A stretch of DNA of 64,000 nt from Profftia lariciata (GTDB taxonomy: Bacteria > Pseudomonadota > Gammaproteobacteria > Enterobacterales > Enterobacteriaceae): contig NZ_CP045925.1 of NCBI RefSeq assembly GCF_020541265.1, forward strand, positions 930,001-994,000, given 5' to 3'. Numbering within the stretch: the stretch's first letter is position 1; the number at the start of each line of letters is the position of its first letter. This document shows positions 44,880 through 55,583 of this stretch, one piece after another. Under the pieces are notes generated by a model. That model was not told where the DNA came from. It did not search any database and saw only the letters and a program-made list of their open reading frames with translations. The position numbers and the translations under genes are program-made.

Positions 44880-46492
44880 TTAAAGTAATAACTTTTTAAT
44901 GCAAAATTTTTTATAAAACACTTTTTATAAAACATTAAATCAAAAATAATAATTATTTTTATTAAAAATAATAATACTAATTAAGTATATATCCCTCTTA
45001 TTTACATTTAGTAAAAATTAAATATATGAGCATCAAAATAAGTAAATTATTAATATTACTTAAATAATACAAGTAATTATATTTAATTAATTTGCAGTAT
45101 ATTATTTAGTATTATATCGATAATTAATTAATCTTTTATTATTATTTTAATTACTATTAAAAAATATTATTACATTAATAAATAATAAAAGTTGATATTA
45201 TGAATATAATAAATATTTTATTACTCAATAATAATACAACTTGTTAAAAAAATAAATATTTGTAGTCTATAAGAATATGATATAAACTCAAATATATTAT
45301 ATATAATAGTAAAATTTAGTATCAGAAATATTCATAATTATTATACTAATTAGATGTTGTTAAGCAGTTTGAAAGTACATAAATCATATTATTGTAATAA
45401 TATATTAAATATTGTACTAATACAATATTCTGACTAAGATGTGTATCTTTTAAAAAAAGATAATATCTTACTAAAAAGTATAAAATATAATATAATTTGA
45501 TAGCAATAAAATATAAATTAGTATTATCTAAAAAACATAACTATATTTTTAATATAAAATGTAACTAAATTATTGATTTTTTAAAAAGTTATATAAATAT
45601 ATTTTTATAAAAAAATATATTTATTTTATTAAGTTATGTTATCAATATATTTCTATCTATATTACTATTAAGTACTTTGTTATATAGATAATAATCTATA
45701 ATACTTATTATATATTATTATTATACTATAATTTTTTATAGATTATTAAATATAACTTAATAAGTTAAAAATATAAATTATATTACTTTTGACTCATTAT
45801 AAATTTTATCTTGTCTCTTAATATTTAATGTTCATAATTAAACAAGACAATTATTGGTAATATAAAATGATGATATCAGTCATAATATAAATTATATATA
45901 ATATTTCTAAAAAATATAACTTAATATAATATCACTATTAATAATACTACACTATCACATCAAACAAACTATTACATTTTTAAAAAATTATAATACTTTA
46001 TTCATAATAACTTACTGTATAATTTTTTAAACATAAAGTATTTTAGTATTAGTAATAAATATTCAATGGCAATTTAAATTGTTATAAAAATTACTTGTAC
46101 AATAATAAATTTTTATATTGTATTTTATTAATTTAATAAAATTTATATATATAATAATATTTTTGATCATAATTAATAATTTAATGATAATAATCATTGT
46201 TATATTAATAAGAATAATTTATTAAATATTACAAATATTTAATAAAATTAATTTTATTCATTAAATTAATTTTATAATCTATACTAAATATCTTAATATT
46301 TTGTTAAATTTTATATATTTATTAAAAATATAAAATATTATAAACTAATAAAAGTTATTTGATTATAAATAAATATTATACGATAGCTGGCTTAGATATT
46401 ATACTATCTATAGTATACTAAATACATAAGAGTTCATCAGTCCTTTATAGGTCATGATGGTATTTAAAATTACTATAATTGAGTTAAGATAG
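44880..46492. other. Gene-free stretch between trmB and minC
   Basis: About 1.6 kb, AT-rich. It opens with a short tandem repeat (44908-44934). The last 100 bases before minC are slightly richer in G+C and presumably hold its promoter, but no clear boxes stand out. Confidence 0.65.
44908..44934 (+). repeat. Two-copy 14-bp tandem repeat after trmB
   Basis: TTTTTATAAAACA occurs at 44908-44920 and again at 44922-44934, one base apart. Probably a product of replication slippage; no function is evident. Confidence 0.7.
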
Positions 46493-47176
46493 ATGTCGCG
46501 ATCGCCAATAGAACTAAAAGGTAGTATTTTTACTTTTGCGGTTGTTCATTTATATACTTTACAGCCGGAAGTTATTTATGAAGCATTAATTAAAAAAATA
46601 ACACAATCTCCTACTTTTTTAAAAAATGCTCCTGTTATAATTAATTTAGCTAATATTCCTGAAGGTGCAAACTGGAATAAGATATATCATGCTATTAACA
46701 AATCAGGTCTTCATATCATTGGTGTTAGTGATTGTAAAGATATATATCTTAAAAGTGCTATAATCAATACTGGATTACCTTTGTTAAGTCAAGGTAAAAA
46801 TATTAAGCAAAAAGCTTCTTTTATTGCACAGGAACCATATCAAAAAATTAAAACTCGCGTTATTAACACACCTATTAGATCGGGACAGCAAATATACGCA
46901 AAAGACTGTGATTTAATAATTACCAGTAGTGTTAGCGCTGGTGCAGAGGTTATTGCTGATGGCAATATTCATATTTACGGTATGATGCGAGGCCGAGTAT
47001 TTGCTGGAGCCAAAGGAGACATATCTAGTCAAATTTTCTGTTTATACCTTATAGCGGAATTAGTATCTATAGCAGGTTATTACTGGCTTAGCAATCAGAT
47101 TCCTGAAAAATTTTATGGGCAGTCTGCTAGAATTATTTTTAGTAATAATACCTTAAAAATACAACCTCTACTATAG
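46493..47176 (+). CDS. minC: Septum site-determining protein MinC
   Basis: Inhibits FtsZ assembly away from midcell, recruited to the membrane by MinD. 227 residues (E. coli 231). The N-terminal FtsZ-binding domain starts IELKGSIFTFAVVHL; the linker around residues 100-120 is short; the C-terminal beta-helix domain has RSGQQIYAKDCDLIIT and ADGNIHIYGMMRGRVFAGAKGD, the MinD-contact surface. It opens the minCDE operon, 26 nt before minD. Confidence 0.97.
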   Translation: MSRSPIELKGSIFTFAVVHLYTLQPEVIYEALIKKITQSPTFLKNAPVIINLANIPEGANWNKIYHAINKSGLHIIGVSDCKDIYLKSAIINTGLPLLSQGKNIKQKASFIAQEPYQKIKTRVINTPIRSGQQIYAKDCDLIITSSVSAGAEVIADGNIHIYGMMRGRVFAGAKGDISSQIFCLYLIAELVSIAGYYWLSNQIPEKFYGQSARIIFSNNTLKIQPLL

Positions 47177-47202
47177 AATTTCAATAAGGAACTACATATA
47201 AC

Positions 47203-48015
47203 ATGACACGCATTATTGTTGTTACATCCGGTAAAGGGGGTGTTGGTAAAACTACATCTAGTGCAGCTATTGCTATTGGTTTAGCCCAAAAAAATAATAA
47301 AACAGTTGTTATCGATTTTGATATAGGCTTACGTAATCTAGATCTTATTATGGGTTGTGAACGTCGTGTGGTGTATGATTTTATTAATGTAATTCAGGGT
47401 GATGCAAATCTTAATCAAGCATTAATTAAAGACAAACGTACAGAAAATCTATATATTTTACCTGCATCACAAACTCGTGATAAAGATGCATTAACTTTAT
47501 CAGGAGTTGAGAGAGTTTTAAATGATCTTGGAGACATGTATTTTGACTTTATTATTTGTGATTCTCCTGCAGGAATTGAAACTGGTGCTTTAATGGCACT
47601 ATATTTTGCTGACGAAGCAATTATCACCACAAATCCTGAGGTTTCTTCTGTACGTGATTCTGATCGCATCTTAGGTATTTTAGCATCAAAATCCCGTCGT
47701 GCGGAGCAAGGTGTAGAACCAATTAAAGAATATTTATTATTAACACGTTATAATCCAGGACGAGTTAGTCATGGTGATATGCTCAGTATTGAAGATGTAT
47801 TAGATATTTTACGTATTCCATTAATTGGGGTAATACCTGAAAGTACTTCTGTACTGCGTGCATCTAATCAAGGTAAATCTATTATACTAGACATAAAATC
47901 AAGAGCAAGTCAATCCTATCAAGATATGGTTGATCGTTTATTAGGTGAAGAACGTGTATTTCGTTTTGTTGAAAAAGAAAAAAAAAGCTTCCTGAAGCGT
48001 ATATTCGGGGGATAA
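47203..48015 (+). CDS. minD: Septum site-determining ATPase MinD
   Basis: Membrane-cycling ATPase that carries MinC and oscillates under MinE control. 270 residues, as in E. coli. The deviant Walker A GKGGVGKTT is at 10-18 with signature Lys11 and Lys16. The C-terminal amphipathic membrane-targeting helix is intact (KKSFLKRIFGG). An A9 run lies just before it (47968-47976, coding EKK): a one-base slip there would remove the membrane anchor. It ends 3 nt before minE. AAGGA lies upstream of the ATG. Confidence 0.98.
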   Translation: MTRIIVVTSGKGGVGKTTSSAAIAIGLAQKNNKTVVIDFDIGLRNLDLIMGCERRVVYDFINVIQGDANLNQALIKDKRTENLYILPASQTRDKDALTLSGVERVLNDLGDMYFDFIICDSPAGIETGALMALYFADEAIITTNPEVSSVRDSDRILGILASKSRRAEQGVEPIKEYLLLTRYNPGRVSHGDMLSIEDVLDILRIPLIGVIPESTSVLRASNQGKSIILDIKSRASQSYQDMVDRLLGEERVFRFVEKEKKSFLKRIFGG

Positions 48016-48018
48016 AGT

Positions 48019-48279
48019 ATGTCATTACTTAATTGCTTTCTATCACGTAAACAACCGACAGCTAGTATAGCTAAAGAACGGTTACAAATTATCGTTGCAG
48101 AACGACGTCGAGGATGTTTTGAACCACAATATTTACCTCAATTAAAAAAAGATATTTTAGCCGTTATTTGTAAGTATGTTCAAATTAATCCCGATATGTT
48201 AACCATGCAAATTGAACACAAAGATGATGATATTTCAGTATTAGAACTAAATATTATTATTCCTGAAATAGAAAAATAA
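48019..48279 (+). CDS. minE: Cell division topological specificity factor MinE
   Basis: Stimulates MinD ATPase and drives pole-to-pole oscillation. 86 residues (E. coli 88). The N-terminal membrane-binding segment MSLLNCFLSRK, the MinD-binding helix AKERLQIIVAERR and the C-terminal topological-specificity domain (LKKDILAVICKYVQI) are all present. With minC and minD it forms a complete Min system, which implies that the cells still place a division septum in rod fashion. Confidence 0.97.
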   Translation: MSLLNCFLSRKQPTASIAKERLQIIVAERRRGCFEPQYLPQLKKDILAVICKYVQINPDMLTMQIEHKDDDISVLELNIIIPEIEK

Positions 48280-49351
48280 TTAAACAATCAACATTTATAA
48301 TATATTATCAAGCAGTAAAGTAATTCATTGATATTTGCATATATTTTAAATATATATATTATACTATATTAATAGTATTATTATGTAATAAATTATTTTA
48401 TTATTTATTTACTGTATTATAGTTATTAATATTAAAAATATTATTTATAGTGTTATAAAAATTTATTTAACTAATAGAACTATAAAATAGTTCTTTATAA
48501 AAATTAATATTATGATTGATATCATCATACTTATAAAGTATTAATAATAAATTTTTACAAAAATATTAAATAATAATTTTGATATTTACTAATAGTAATT
48601 TTATAAACTATCATAATGTATTATTAGTATATCTTCAACAAGATTATCCGTAATTAAATGAAATGATTAATTTATTAAATAATATTTATTCTTATGAAAA
48701 TACTAAATAAGTGGTTATATTTTATACTATATTTTTTTTAAAAAAATACTCACTGTAGATTATAAAACAATTTTAATATAATTTTTTATATTCATAATAT
48801 TTTAATAAAAATAATTATAGATCATTTATCTTTAGTGTATTTACTATAACTAAGCTAAAAAATAATAATTTATATACAAAAAATACTCTTTCTTGTCATT
48901 ATATACAAATTTATTAATATTTTTTATAAAAAAATTACTAAATGATTTAAAATCAAAATATATTTTACACTTATATTAAGTATGTATTTTTTACATCAAT
49001 TAAATATTATTCAAATATAATATATCTCTTTAAAGTAGTTAGCAAATTTATTTTAATAAGATTATTATTAACATTCAATCAATAAGATGACAATTAAATT
49101 ATTGAAATAATATATATATTATATTTGAAAGGATATCCTACAAAACTTTATCTTAAAGTTTAGAAAATTTTTTTTATAATATAAATAACATTCTTTATAT
49201 AAAAATGACTAAGATAGCTAATAAAAAATACTTTATTAAAATAAAATATATAATTACATTCTATTTGGTTATAAAAGATTTAACAATAAAACAAATGTAG
49301 ATTAAATACACGTAAAAACAAAATATAAAAATTAAATATATTATATTAATA
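48280..49351. other. Gene-free stretch between convergent minE and hha
   Basis: About 1.1 kb, AT-rich, frequent stops in every frame. No terminator with a GC stem and no small gene could be recognised. Confidence 0.65.
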
Positions 49352-49555
49352 TTATCTTATATATTTCCAAACTTCAGCAGGAATTTTATCATATAATTTA
49401 TTCATTGTTAACTCTGCTAGACGATGATCAGATGCAGAATAAAATATTTCTAGTTCATCACTAGATAACTTATATTTATTTTGCTCAATTACACGTTCAA
49501 GAGTATATAAAGTAGTACATTTGCGCAAACGCATTAAATAGTCAGTTTTAGTCAT
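49352..49555 (-). CDS. hha: Hha/YmoA family nucleoid-associated modulator
   Basis: Small all-helical protein that binds H-NS or StpA and strengthens silencing of AT-rich DNA. 67 residues, the exact length of Yersinia YmoA, starting MTKTDYLMRLRKCT; the family core FYSASDHRLAELTMNKLYD is nearly unchanged and charged residues of the H-NS contact are kept. It is alone; tomB, which precedes hha in E. coli, is absent. No strong ribosome-binding site is seen. High conservation in a genome that has lost so much suggests it still works. Whether hns is present cannot be told from this window. Confidence 0.95.
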   Translation of the reverse strand: MTKTDYLMRLRKCTTLYTLERVIEQNKYKLSSDELEIFYSASDHRLAELTMNKLYDKIPAEVWKYIR

Positions 49556-50793
49556 AATAATTTCTAATCTAATATTAAGATTTCAATGATATCCTAATTT
49601 ACAACCAGATATATAAAATATATTATGTTATTATTCATATAATATATTAGTCATAATTTAAATATACTTTATATTGATATGGTTATAGAAAATGGATAAT
49701 ATATAATAGGTGGTATTATATAAATTAAGTACTATAGTAATGATTTTCAATAGATATTATATATTATTTATCTTATAAATTTTAGTAATTACCTAATAAA
49801 GTTATTAATTTATAAATTTTTATATACATGAATATATATCTTCTAATAAGAATTTTTATTCATTGTATACTTTGAATTATTTTAGATTCAAAAATATTTT
49901 ATCTAAGTACAATAAAAATCTTGATATATATCAATGATATTATGTAACAATTTATGATTGATAAAAATTATATTTGTATACGCAGAAATAACAAAAAATT
50001 TAATTTTAGAATACGTTTATTATAATATATTTATTAATTGATTATTTTTTATAAAATCAGTAAATAATACATTATTTGATGTTAATGATCAATAATCAAT
50101 ACATATTATTATATGATTACAATCAATTATTATTTTAATTCAAAGATAACATGCAATATTAATACATATTATTGTCTTATTAAGTAAGAATTATTTACTT
50201 ATTATATAATAATAACATGTTTATTATTGTATTAATTTTTATAATAGTAAAGCTTTATTTTAAAGCACTATTATTTATAATCATTACAATAAAACTTATA
50301 ATATATGGATTACTATAAAAATAGATACAATTGGAACTATTAAATACATAAAAAACAATTAATTAAATTTATAAAATAGATTAAATTATAAATAATAAAT
50401 TATTAAAGTAATATCCATTTAAATTTAGATAAATAAGCTAAAATAACTATTTTTTAGCTAATAAAAACTTTTTTATTAGTATAATATATTTTAATTATAT
50501 TTAATATTTTTATAAAAAAATTTTAATATTAATAATTATTATGCAGTAAATTTTAATATAGTAAATTTATATCTTTTATAAAAAATTCAATTATATTTAC
50601 TTTATAAATTTAGTAAATCTATAAAATTATGATTATTAAAATAATACATAATTATAATATATCAAATCTTTATGTATGTAAATATGAGACTTTAAATAAG
50701 AAGTAATGATAAAACAATTAGTTACTATAAAATAAATAAAATTTGTAATATTAATTATTTAATAGAAAGTTTATTTTTGGAGAAATCAATACA
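49556..50793. other. Gene-free stretch between divergent hha and aroQ
   Basis: About 1.2 kb of AT-rich DNA between two divergent genes. The promoters of both must lie here, but no hexamer pair stands out from the background. No remnant or RNA gene was seen. Confidence 0.65.
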
Positions 50794-51246
50794 ATGACAT
50801 ATTCTTTTAATATTTTGCTTTTAAATGGACCTAATTTAAATTTATTAGGTATCCGTGAACCAGATAAATATGGTAATAAAAAATTAAAAGATATTATTAA
50901 TGATTTACAAGAAACTGCTAATAAGCTAAATGTTTTGCTAACTCATATGCAATCAAATATTGAATTTAAACTTATTGATCAAATTCATGCTGGATATAAT
51001 AAAATAGATTTTATTTTAATAAATCCAGCTGCATTCACACATACTAGTATAGCAATAAGAGATGCACTATTAGCAGTTAATATACCTTTTATTGAAATTC
51101 ATATATCAAATATACATGCTCGTGAATCTTTTCGTCAGCATTCATATTTATCCGATATCGCTATTGGCGTTATTTGTGGTTTAGGTATCGATGGATATCA
51201 ATTTGGACTTCAGGCAGCAGTTAACTACCTAAAACTAATTAAATGA
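50794..51246 (+). CDS. aroQ: 3-dehydroquinate dehydratase, type II
   Basis: Third step of the shikimate pathway, dehydrating 3-dehydroquinate. 150 residues, dodecameric type II fold. LLLNGPNLNLLGIREPDKYG carries the catalytic Tyr, INPAAFTHTSIAIRDAL and EIHISNIHARESFRQHSYLS carry the substrate-binding and catalytic His and Arg. GGAG lies 11 nt before the ATG. It heads the aroQ-accB-accC block as in many gammaproteobacteria, with 242 nt before accB. Its presence fits retained chorismate synthesis, though no other shikimate gene is in the window. Confidence 0.97.
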   Translation: MTYSFNILLLNGPNLNLLGIREPDKYGNKKLKDIINDLQETANKLNVLLTHMQSNIEFKLIDQIHAGYNKIDFILINPAAFTHTSIAIRDALLAVNIPFIEIHISNIHARESFRQHSYLSDIAIGVICGLGIDGYQFGLQAAVNYLKLIK

Positions 51247-51409
51247 AATAATATTCAATACTTAATATTACTGATAACATATATCATATATTATGTATTT
51301 ATTTTTGTGTTTTTTATAAGTATCAAAATTAGATGATTATTTAAATAGTATTAAAATTAATTAATAGCATTGCAAATGATAAAATATTTATTTTAATATC
51401 AATATATTG

Positions 51410-51450
51410 TATGGCTAAGTATGTTATAATATTTAAATATCTTAGCCATA
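51410..51450 (+). promoter_or_regulatory. Inverted repeat upstream of accBC
   Basis: TATGGCTAAG (51410-51419) and CTTAGCCATA (51441-51450) are perfect reverse complements separated by 21 nt that include ATTTAAAT. It lies 39 nt before the accB start. It could be an operator, an attenuator or the aroQ terminator. No U tract follows, so I favour regulation of accBC. Confidence 0.45.
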
Positions 51451-51488
51451 ATATTATTCTAAGCAGTAATAAAATTACGGAATTGTAA

Positions 51489-51905
51489 ATGGATATTCGT
51501 AAGATAAAAAAATTAATAGTACTAGTTAAAGAATCTAATATTTCTGAATTAGAAATATCTGAAGGTGAATATTCAGTACGTATTTGTAATAAACATGAAC
51601 AAATTCATGTACCAACGATACAGCCTTATTATAATAAAAACTTAACAATAGATAAACCGTCAGAAATTCGTGGCCACATTATACGTTCTCCTATGGTTGG
51701 TATTTTTTATCGTACCCCTAATCCACATGCAAAATCATTTATTGAAGTCGGTCAAAAAGTGCATGCAGGAGATACAATATGTATTGTAGAAGCTATGAAA
51801 ATGATGAATCATATTGAAACTGATAAATCTGGTATAGTCACAACAATTCTAGTTGAAAACGGTCAATCTGTAGAATTTGACGAGCCCTTAGTAATTATAG
51901 AATAA
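51489..51905 (+). CDS. accB: Biotin carboxyl carrier protein of acetyl-CoA carboxylase
   Basis: Carries biotin between biotin carboxylase and carboxyltransferase in the committed step of fatty acid synthesis. 138 residues against 156 in E. coli; the shortfall is the Ala/Pro-rich linker (about residues 38-62). The biotinyl domain is complete: SPMVGIFYRTP, EAMKMMNHIE with Lys104 as the biotin site, and the thumb segment PNPHAKSFIEVG. The N-terminal dimerisation part (MDIRKIKKLI) is intact. accC begins 11 nt later. Confidence 0.97.
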   Translation: MDIRKIKKLIVLVKESNISELEISEGEYSVRICNKHEQIHVPTIQPYYNKNLTIDKPSEIRGHIIRSPMVGIFYRTPNPHAKSFIEVGQKVHAGDTICIVEAMKMMNHIETDKSGIVTTILVENGQSVEFDEPLVIIE

Positions 51906-51916
51906 TGAGGTCAGTC

Positions 51917-53260
51917 ATGATAGATAAAATTGTTATTGCTAATCGCGGTGAGATTGCCTTACGTATTCTGCGTGCTTGCAAAGAGCTGGGCATTAAAACT
52001 GTTGCAATACACTCGACTGTTGATCGAGATTTAAAGCATGTATTACTAGCAGACGAAACTGTATGCATAGGTCCTGCACCATCAGAGCAAAGTTATTTAA
52101 ATATTCCTGCAATTATATCTGCAGCAGAAGTTACTGGTGCTATGGCAATTCATCCAGGTTATGGTTTTTTGTCTGAAAATGCTAATTTTGCTGAACAAAT
52201 AGAGCGTTCTGGTTTTATATTTATTGGACCACGTGCTGAAACGATACGTTTAATGGGCAATAAGATTTCCGCTATTCGTGCAATGAAAAAAGCAGGAATA
52301 CCTTGTATTACGGGCTCTGATGGTCCGCTAAGTAATGATATATTAAAAAATATAGCTATTGCCGAACTTATTGGCTATCCAATAGTTATTAAAGCTGCTA
52401 GTGGTGGTGGTGGACGAGGTATTCGTATTGTTTGTAATCATACAGAATTAGAGCAATCTATTACTATTACTAAAGCAGAAGCTAAGGTAGCATTCAGTGA
52501 TAGTATAGTATATATGGAAAAATATCTTAAAAACCCACGTCATATAGAAGTTCAGGTACTAGCAGATGGTCAAGGCAATGCAATATATTTATCTGAACGT
52601 GATTGTTCTATGCAGCGCAGGCATCAAAAAATTCTTGAAGAAGCTCCTCCACCAGAAGGTATTACAACAGAGATAAGCCACTATATCGGCGCACTATGTT
52701 CTAAAGCCTGTATAGATATAGGATACCGTGGTGTAGGTACTTTTGAATTCTTATTTGAAAATGGAAAATTTTATTTTATAGAAATGAATACCCGTATTCA
52801 AGTTGAACATCCAGTTACTGAAATGATTACTGGAATTGATTTAATAAAAGAACAACTACGTATTGCATCTGGTTACCAATTATCTATTAAACAACATGAA
52901 ATTCAAATACGTGGTCATGCAATAGAGTGTCGTATCAATGCTGAAGATCCTGATACCTATCTACCTAGTCCAGGTAAAATAACACGTTTTCATGCTCCGG
53001 GTGGTTTTGGTGTACGTTGGGAATCTCATATATATGCGGGATATACTATACCTCCATATTATGATTCTATGATCGGTAAGCTTATTTGTTACGGTGAAAA
53101 TCGTGACGTAGCTATTGCTCGTATGAAAAATGCCTTAACAGAACTAATTATTGATGGTATTAAAACAAATATTCAACTACAGCAAAAAATTATGTATGAT
53201 AAAAATTTTCAAAAAGGTGGAACTAATATTCATTATCTAGAAAAATATAAATTTACATAA
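51917..53260 (+). CDS. accC: Biotin carboxylase of acetyl-CoA carboxylase
   Basis: ATP-grasp enzyme that carboxylates the biotin on AccB. 447 residues from the chosen start (E. coli 449). The glycine-rich ATP loop SGGGGRGIRIV, YMEKYLKNPRHIEVQ, ERDCSMQRRHQK, the metal site EMNTRIQVEHPVTE and the C-terminal PYYDSMIGKLICYG are all present. The start is ATG 51917, preceded by GAGG at 51907-51910; an upstream in-frame ATG at 51905 would add MRSV. It forms an operon with accB. The accA and accD subunits are not in this window. Confidence 0.97.
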   Translation: MIDKIVIANRGEIALRILRACKELGIKTVAIHSTVDRDLKHVLLADETVCIGPAPSEQSYLNIPAIISAAEVTGAMAIHPGYGFLSENANFAEQIERSGFIFIGPRAETIRLMGNKISAIRAMKKAGIPCITGSDGPLSNDILKNIAIAELIGYPIVIKAASGGGGRGIRIVCNHTELEQSITITKAEAKVAFSDSIVYMEKYLKNPRHIEVQVLADGQGNAIYLSERDCSMQRRHQKILEEAPPPEGITTEISHYIGALCSKACIDIGYRGVGTFEFLFENGKFYFIEMNTRIQVEHPVTEMITGIDLIKEQLRIASGYQLSIKQHEIQIRGHAIECRINAEDPDTYLPSPGKITRFHAPGGFGVRWESHIYAGYTIPPYYDSMIGKLICYGENRDVAIARMKNALTELIIDGIKTNIQLQQKIMYDKNFQKGGTNIHYLEKYKFT

Positions 53261-54891
53261 ATAACGAGGTAATACATTATTTATAATGTTAAAAATATTG
53301 TTAGAAAACTTAAAATAAATATTTTATGAAATTATTACTATATATTAATACTTTAAAATACTTAATATAAATACATTACATTAAGTAATATACTTCAAAT
53401 GTAATATAACATTTATTATTATAATAATATATTTTATTTATAAAATATCAATGTTACTTTAACTTACTCATATTATATATAGTATTTCAAATATAATTAT
53501 GTTGAGTAATAACATTGTAATATTTGATATGTAATAATAATATTTAGAATCATTAAAAGACGAATATTAAATATATAGTATATGCATTTAAATAGATAAT
53601 ATATTAAATATATATTTTATTAAAAATTTTGATTTCAAGATATATTATTTAGACTATCATACTAATCAATTATCAATTAATAAACATTTAATATAATTGT
53701 TATATTACATAACTGTTTAATATTATTTATGTTATATATAAACATACTAACGTAGTCAGTAAATAAAATGTTTATATTTTAATATTAAAAAATATATTAT
53801 ATCTATTTTCTAAATAATTATTTATCTAGTATTTAATAATATAATAATTTTATATTATAAATATCAATATATAATATTAATTATACTATTTAACTAATAT
53901 ATATAAAATATATTTAATATTTTTTATAACAGTATAGATGTATTTGATAAAAAAATCATTTATAATTCATTCTTTGAATTAATTATAAACGATAAACTAT
54001 CATAATTGATAAATTCTGCTAAAATGATAAAATTATGCTTTAATACTTATGTATTTGACTTAATATATAAACAAATAAGTACTCAAGTAAATAAATATAA
54101 ATATTATGTAAGAATTACCTCATAAAAAATTACTTATACTAGATATATTAATACATATTAATATAAAATATTATTTACAATAAATAATAATATGTTTTTT
54201 TAAAAAATACATAATAATATTATGAAGCAATATAAGAAATGTTTAATATTCACCTTCATAACATATTATATATATGCATGTCATAATATATATAAAATAC
54301 ACATTTTATAGTATTAAATTAACTATATAATAGTAATAATATTTAAAACTTATTAAGTAAATAAATTTAATGAAAATAATATATTTAAATTATTACTATG
54401 ATAGTAACATATAATATATGTTTATATATAATTAGATTCTTTTAAAAAATATATTTTTACATATTACTAATATTATACATTTTAACATAAAACAGTAGCT
54501 TGTCTTATTAAAAAACTAATTAAATATTCTAATATAGAATAGAATATATATGTTTATATATCATTTATTAACTTGGTTAATAAGTTATAATTTTAGCTAA
54601 TTTAATAATATAAAAGTTGTTATAAAAACTATTAAAGTTTAATTTAAGTAGTAATGTATTACATTAAATATTGCATGTATTACAAGTATTATCATAAATT
54701 AATTAAATTATATAATATTACTACATACTAACTTTACAATAAATGATGATTGATATTATATTAACTATTATATATAATATTAAAGTTTTGAATAAAATTA
54801 ACTGAATTGTCACTATTATTGATAATAATCATAAATATAGATATGATAATCAATCATTAATATATTACCTATAAATAAGTATAAATTAAAT
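53261..54891. other. Gene-free stretch between accC and pth
   Basis: About 1.6 kb. AT-rich throughout with no island of coding-like composition. I see neither a terminator with a GC stem after accC nor RNA genes. Confidence 0.65.
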
Positions 54892-55467
54892 TTGACTATT
54901 AAACTAATTGTTGGCCTGGCTAATCCTGGTAAAGAATATACATATACGCGTCATAATGCAGGAGCATGGTTTGTTAATAAACTTGCTAAACATAACAGAT
55001 TTTACTTAAAAGAAAATCTAAAATTCCATGGATACACTGCAAAAATTAATATATTAAACAATGATATTCATTTGCTAGTACCAACTACTTTTATTAACTT
55101 AAGTGGTAAAGCGGTAGCTGCATTGTCTTCGTTTTACCATATTCAACCTAATGAGATATTAATTGCTCACGATGAACTCAACCTTGCTCCTAATGTTGTT
55201 AAATTAAAATTAGGTGGTAGTAATGGTGGACACAATGGGTTAAAAGATATTCAAAAAAATCTTAGTAATAATCCAAAATTTTATCGTTTACGTATTGGTA
55301 TTGGTCATCCTGGTGATAAAAATAAAGTTATTAATTTTGTACTAAGCAAACCCTCAATTCATGAAAAAATATTAATTGATAATGCAATTGATAAGGCAGT
55401 AAACTATACTAATATAATTTTTAGAGAAGGTATAGATCGAGCAATGACTAGTATGTATAATAATTAA
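54892..55467 (+). CDS. pth: Peptidyl-tRNA hydrolase
   Basis: Recycles peptidyl-tRNAs that drop off the ribosome. 191 residues (E. coli 194). Catalytic and binding residues: Asn11 (GLANPG), His21 (TRHNAGAWF), Asn69 (PTTFINLSGK) and Asp94 (AHDELNL). The start is TTG at 54892, needed for the family N-terminus MTIKLIVGLANPG; there is no strong ribosome-binding site. ychF follows after 116 nt, the usual pair. Confidence 0.97.
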   Translation: MTIKLIVGLANPGKEYTYTRHNAGAWFVNKLAKHNRFYLKENLKFHGYTAKINILNNDIHLLVPTTFINLSGKAVAALSSFYHIQPNEILIAHDELNLAPNVVKLKLGGSNGGHNGLKDIQKNLSNNPKFYRLRIGIGHPGDKNKVINFVLSKPSIHEKILIDNAIDKAVNYTNIIFREGIDRAMTSMYNN

Positions 55468-55583
55468 TGAGATATTAATTTTAATAAAAACTTTTATATA
55501 ATCTATATTTATTATTTACAGATATTTTATATGACTTATTTTAATATATTTGTAAATAATGTAATAGACTAAGGTCATAATTT

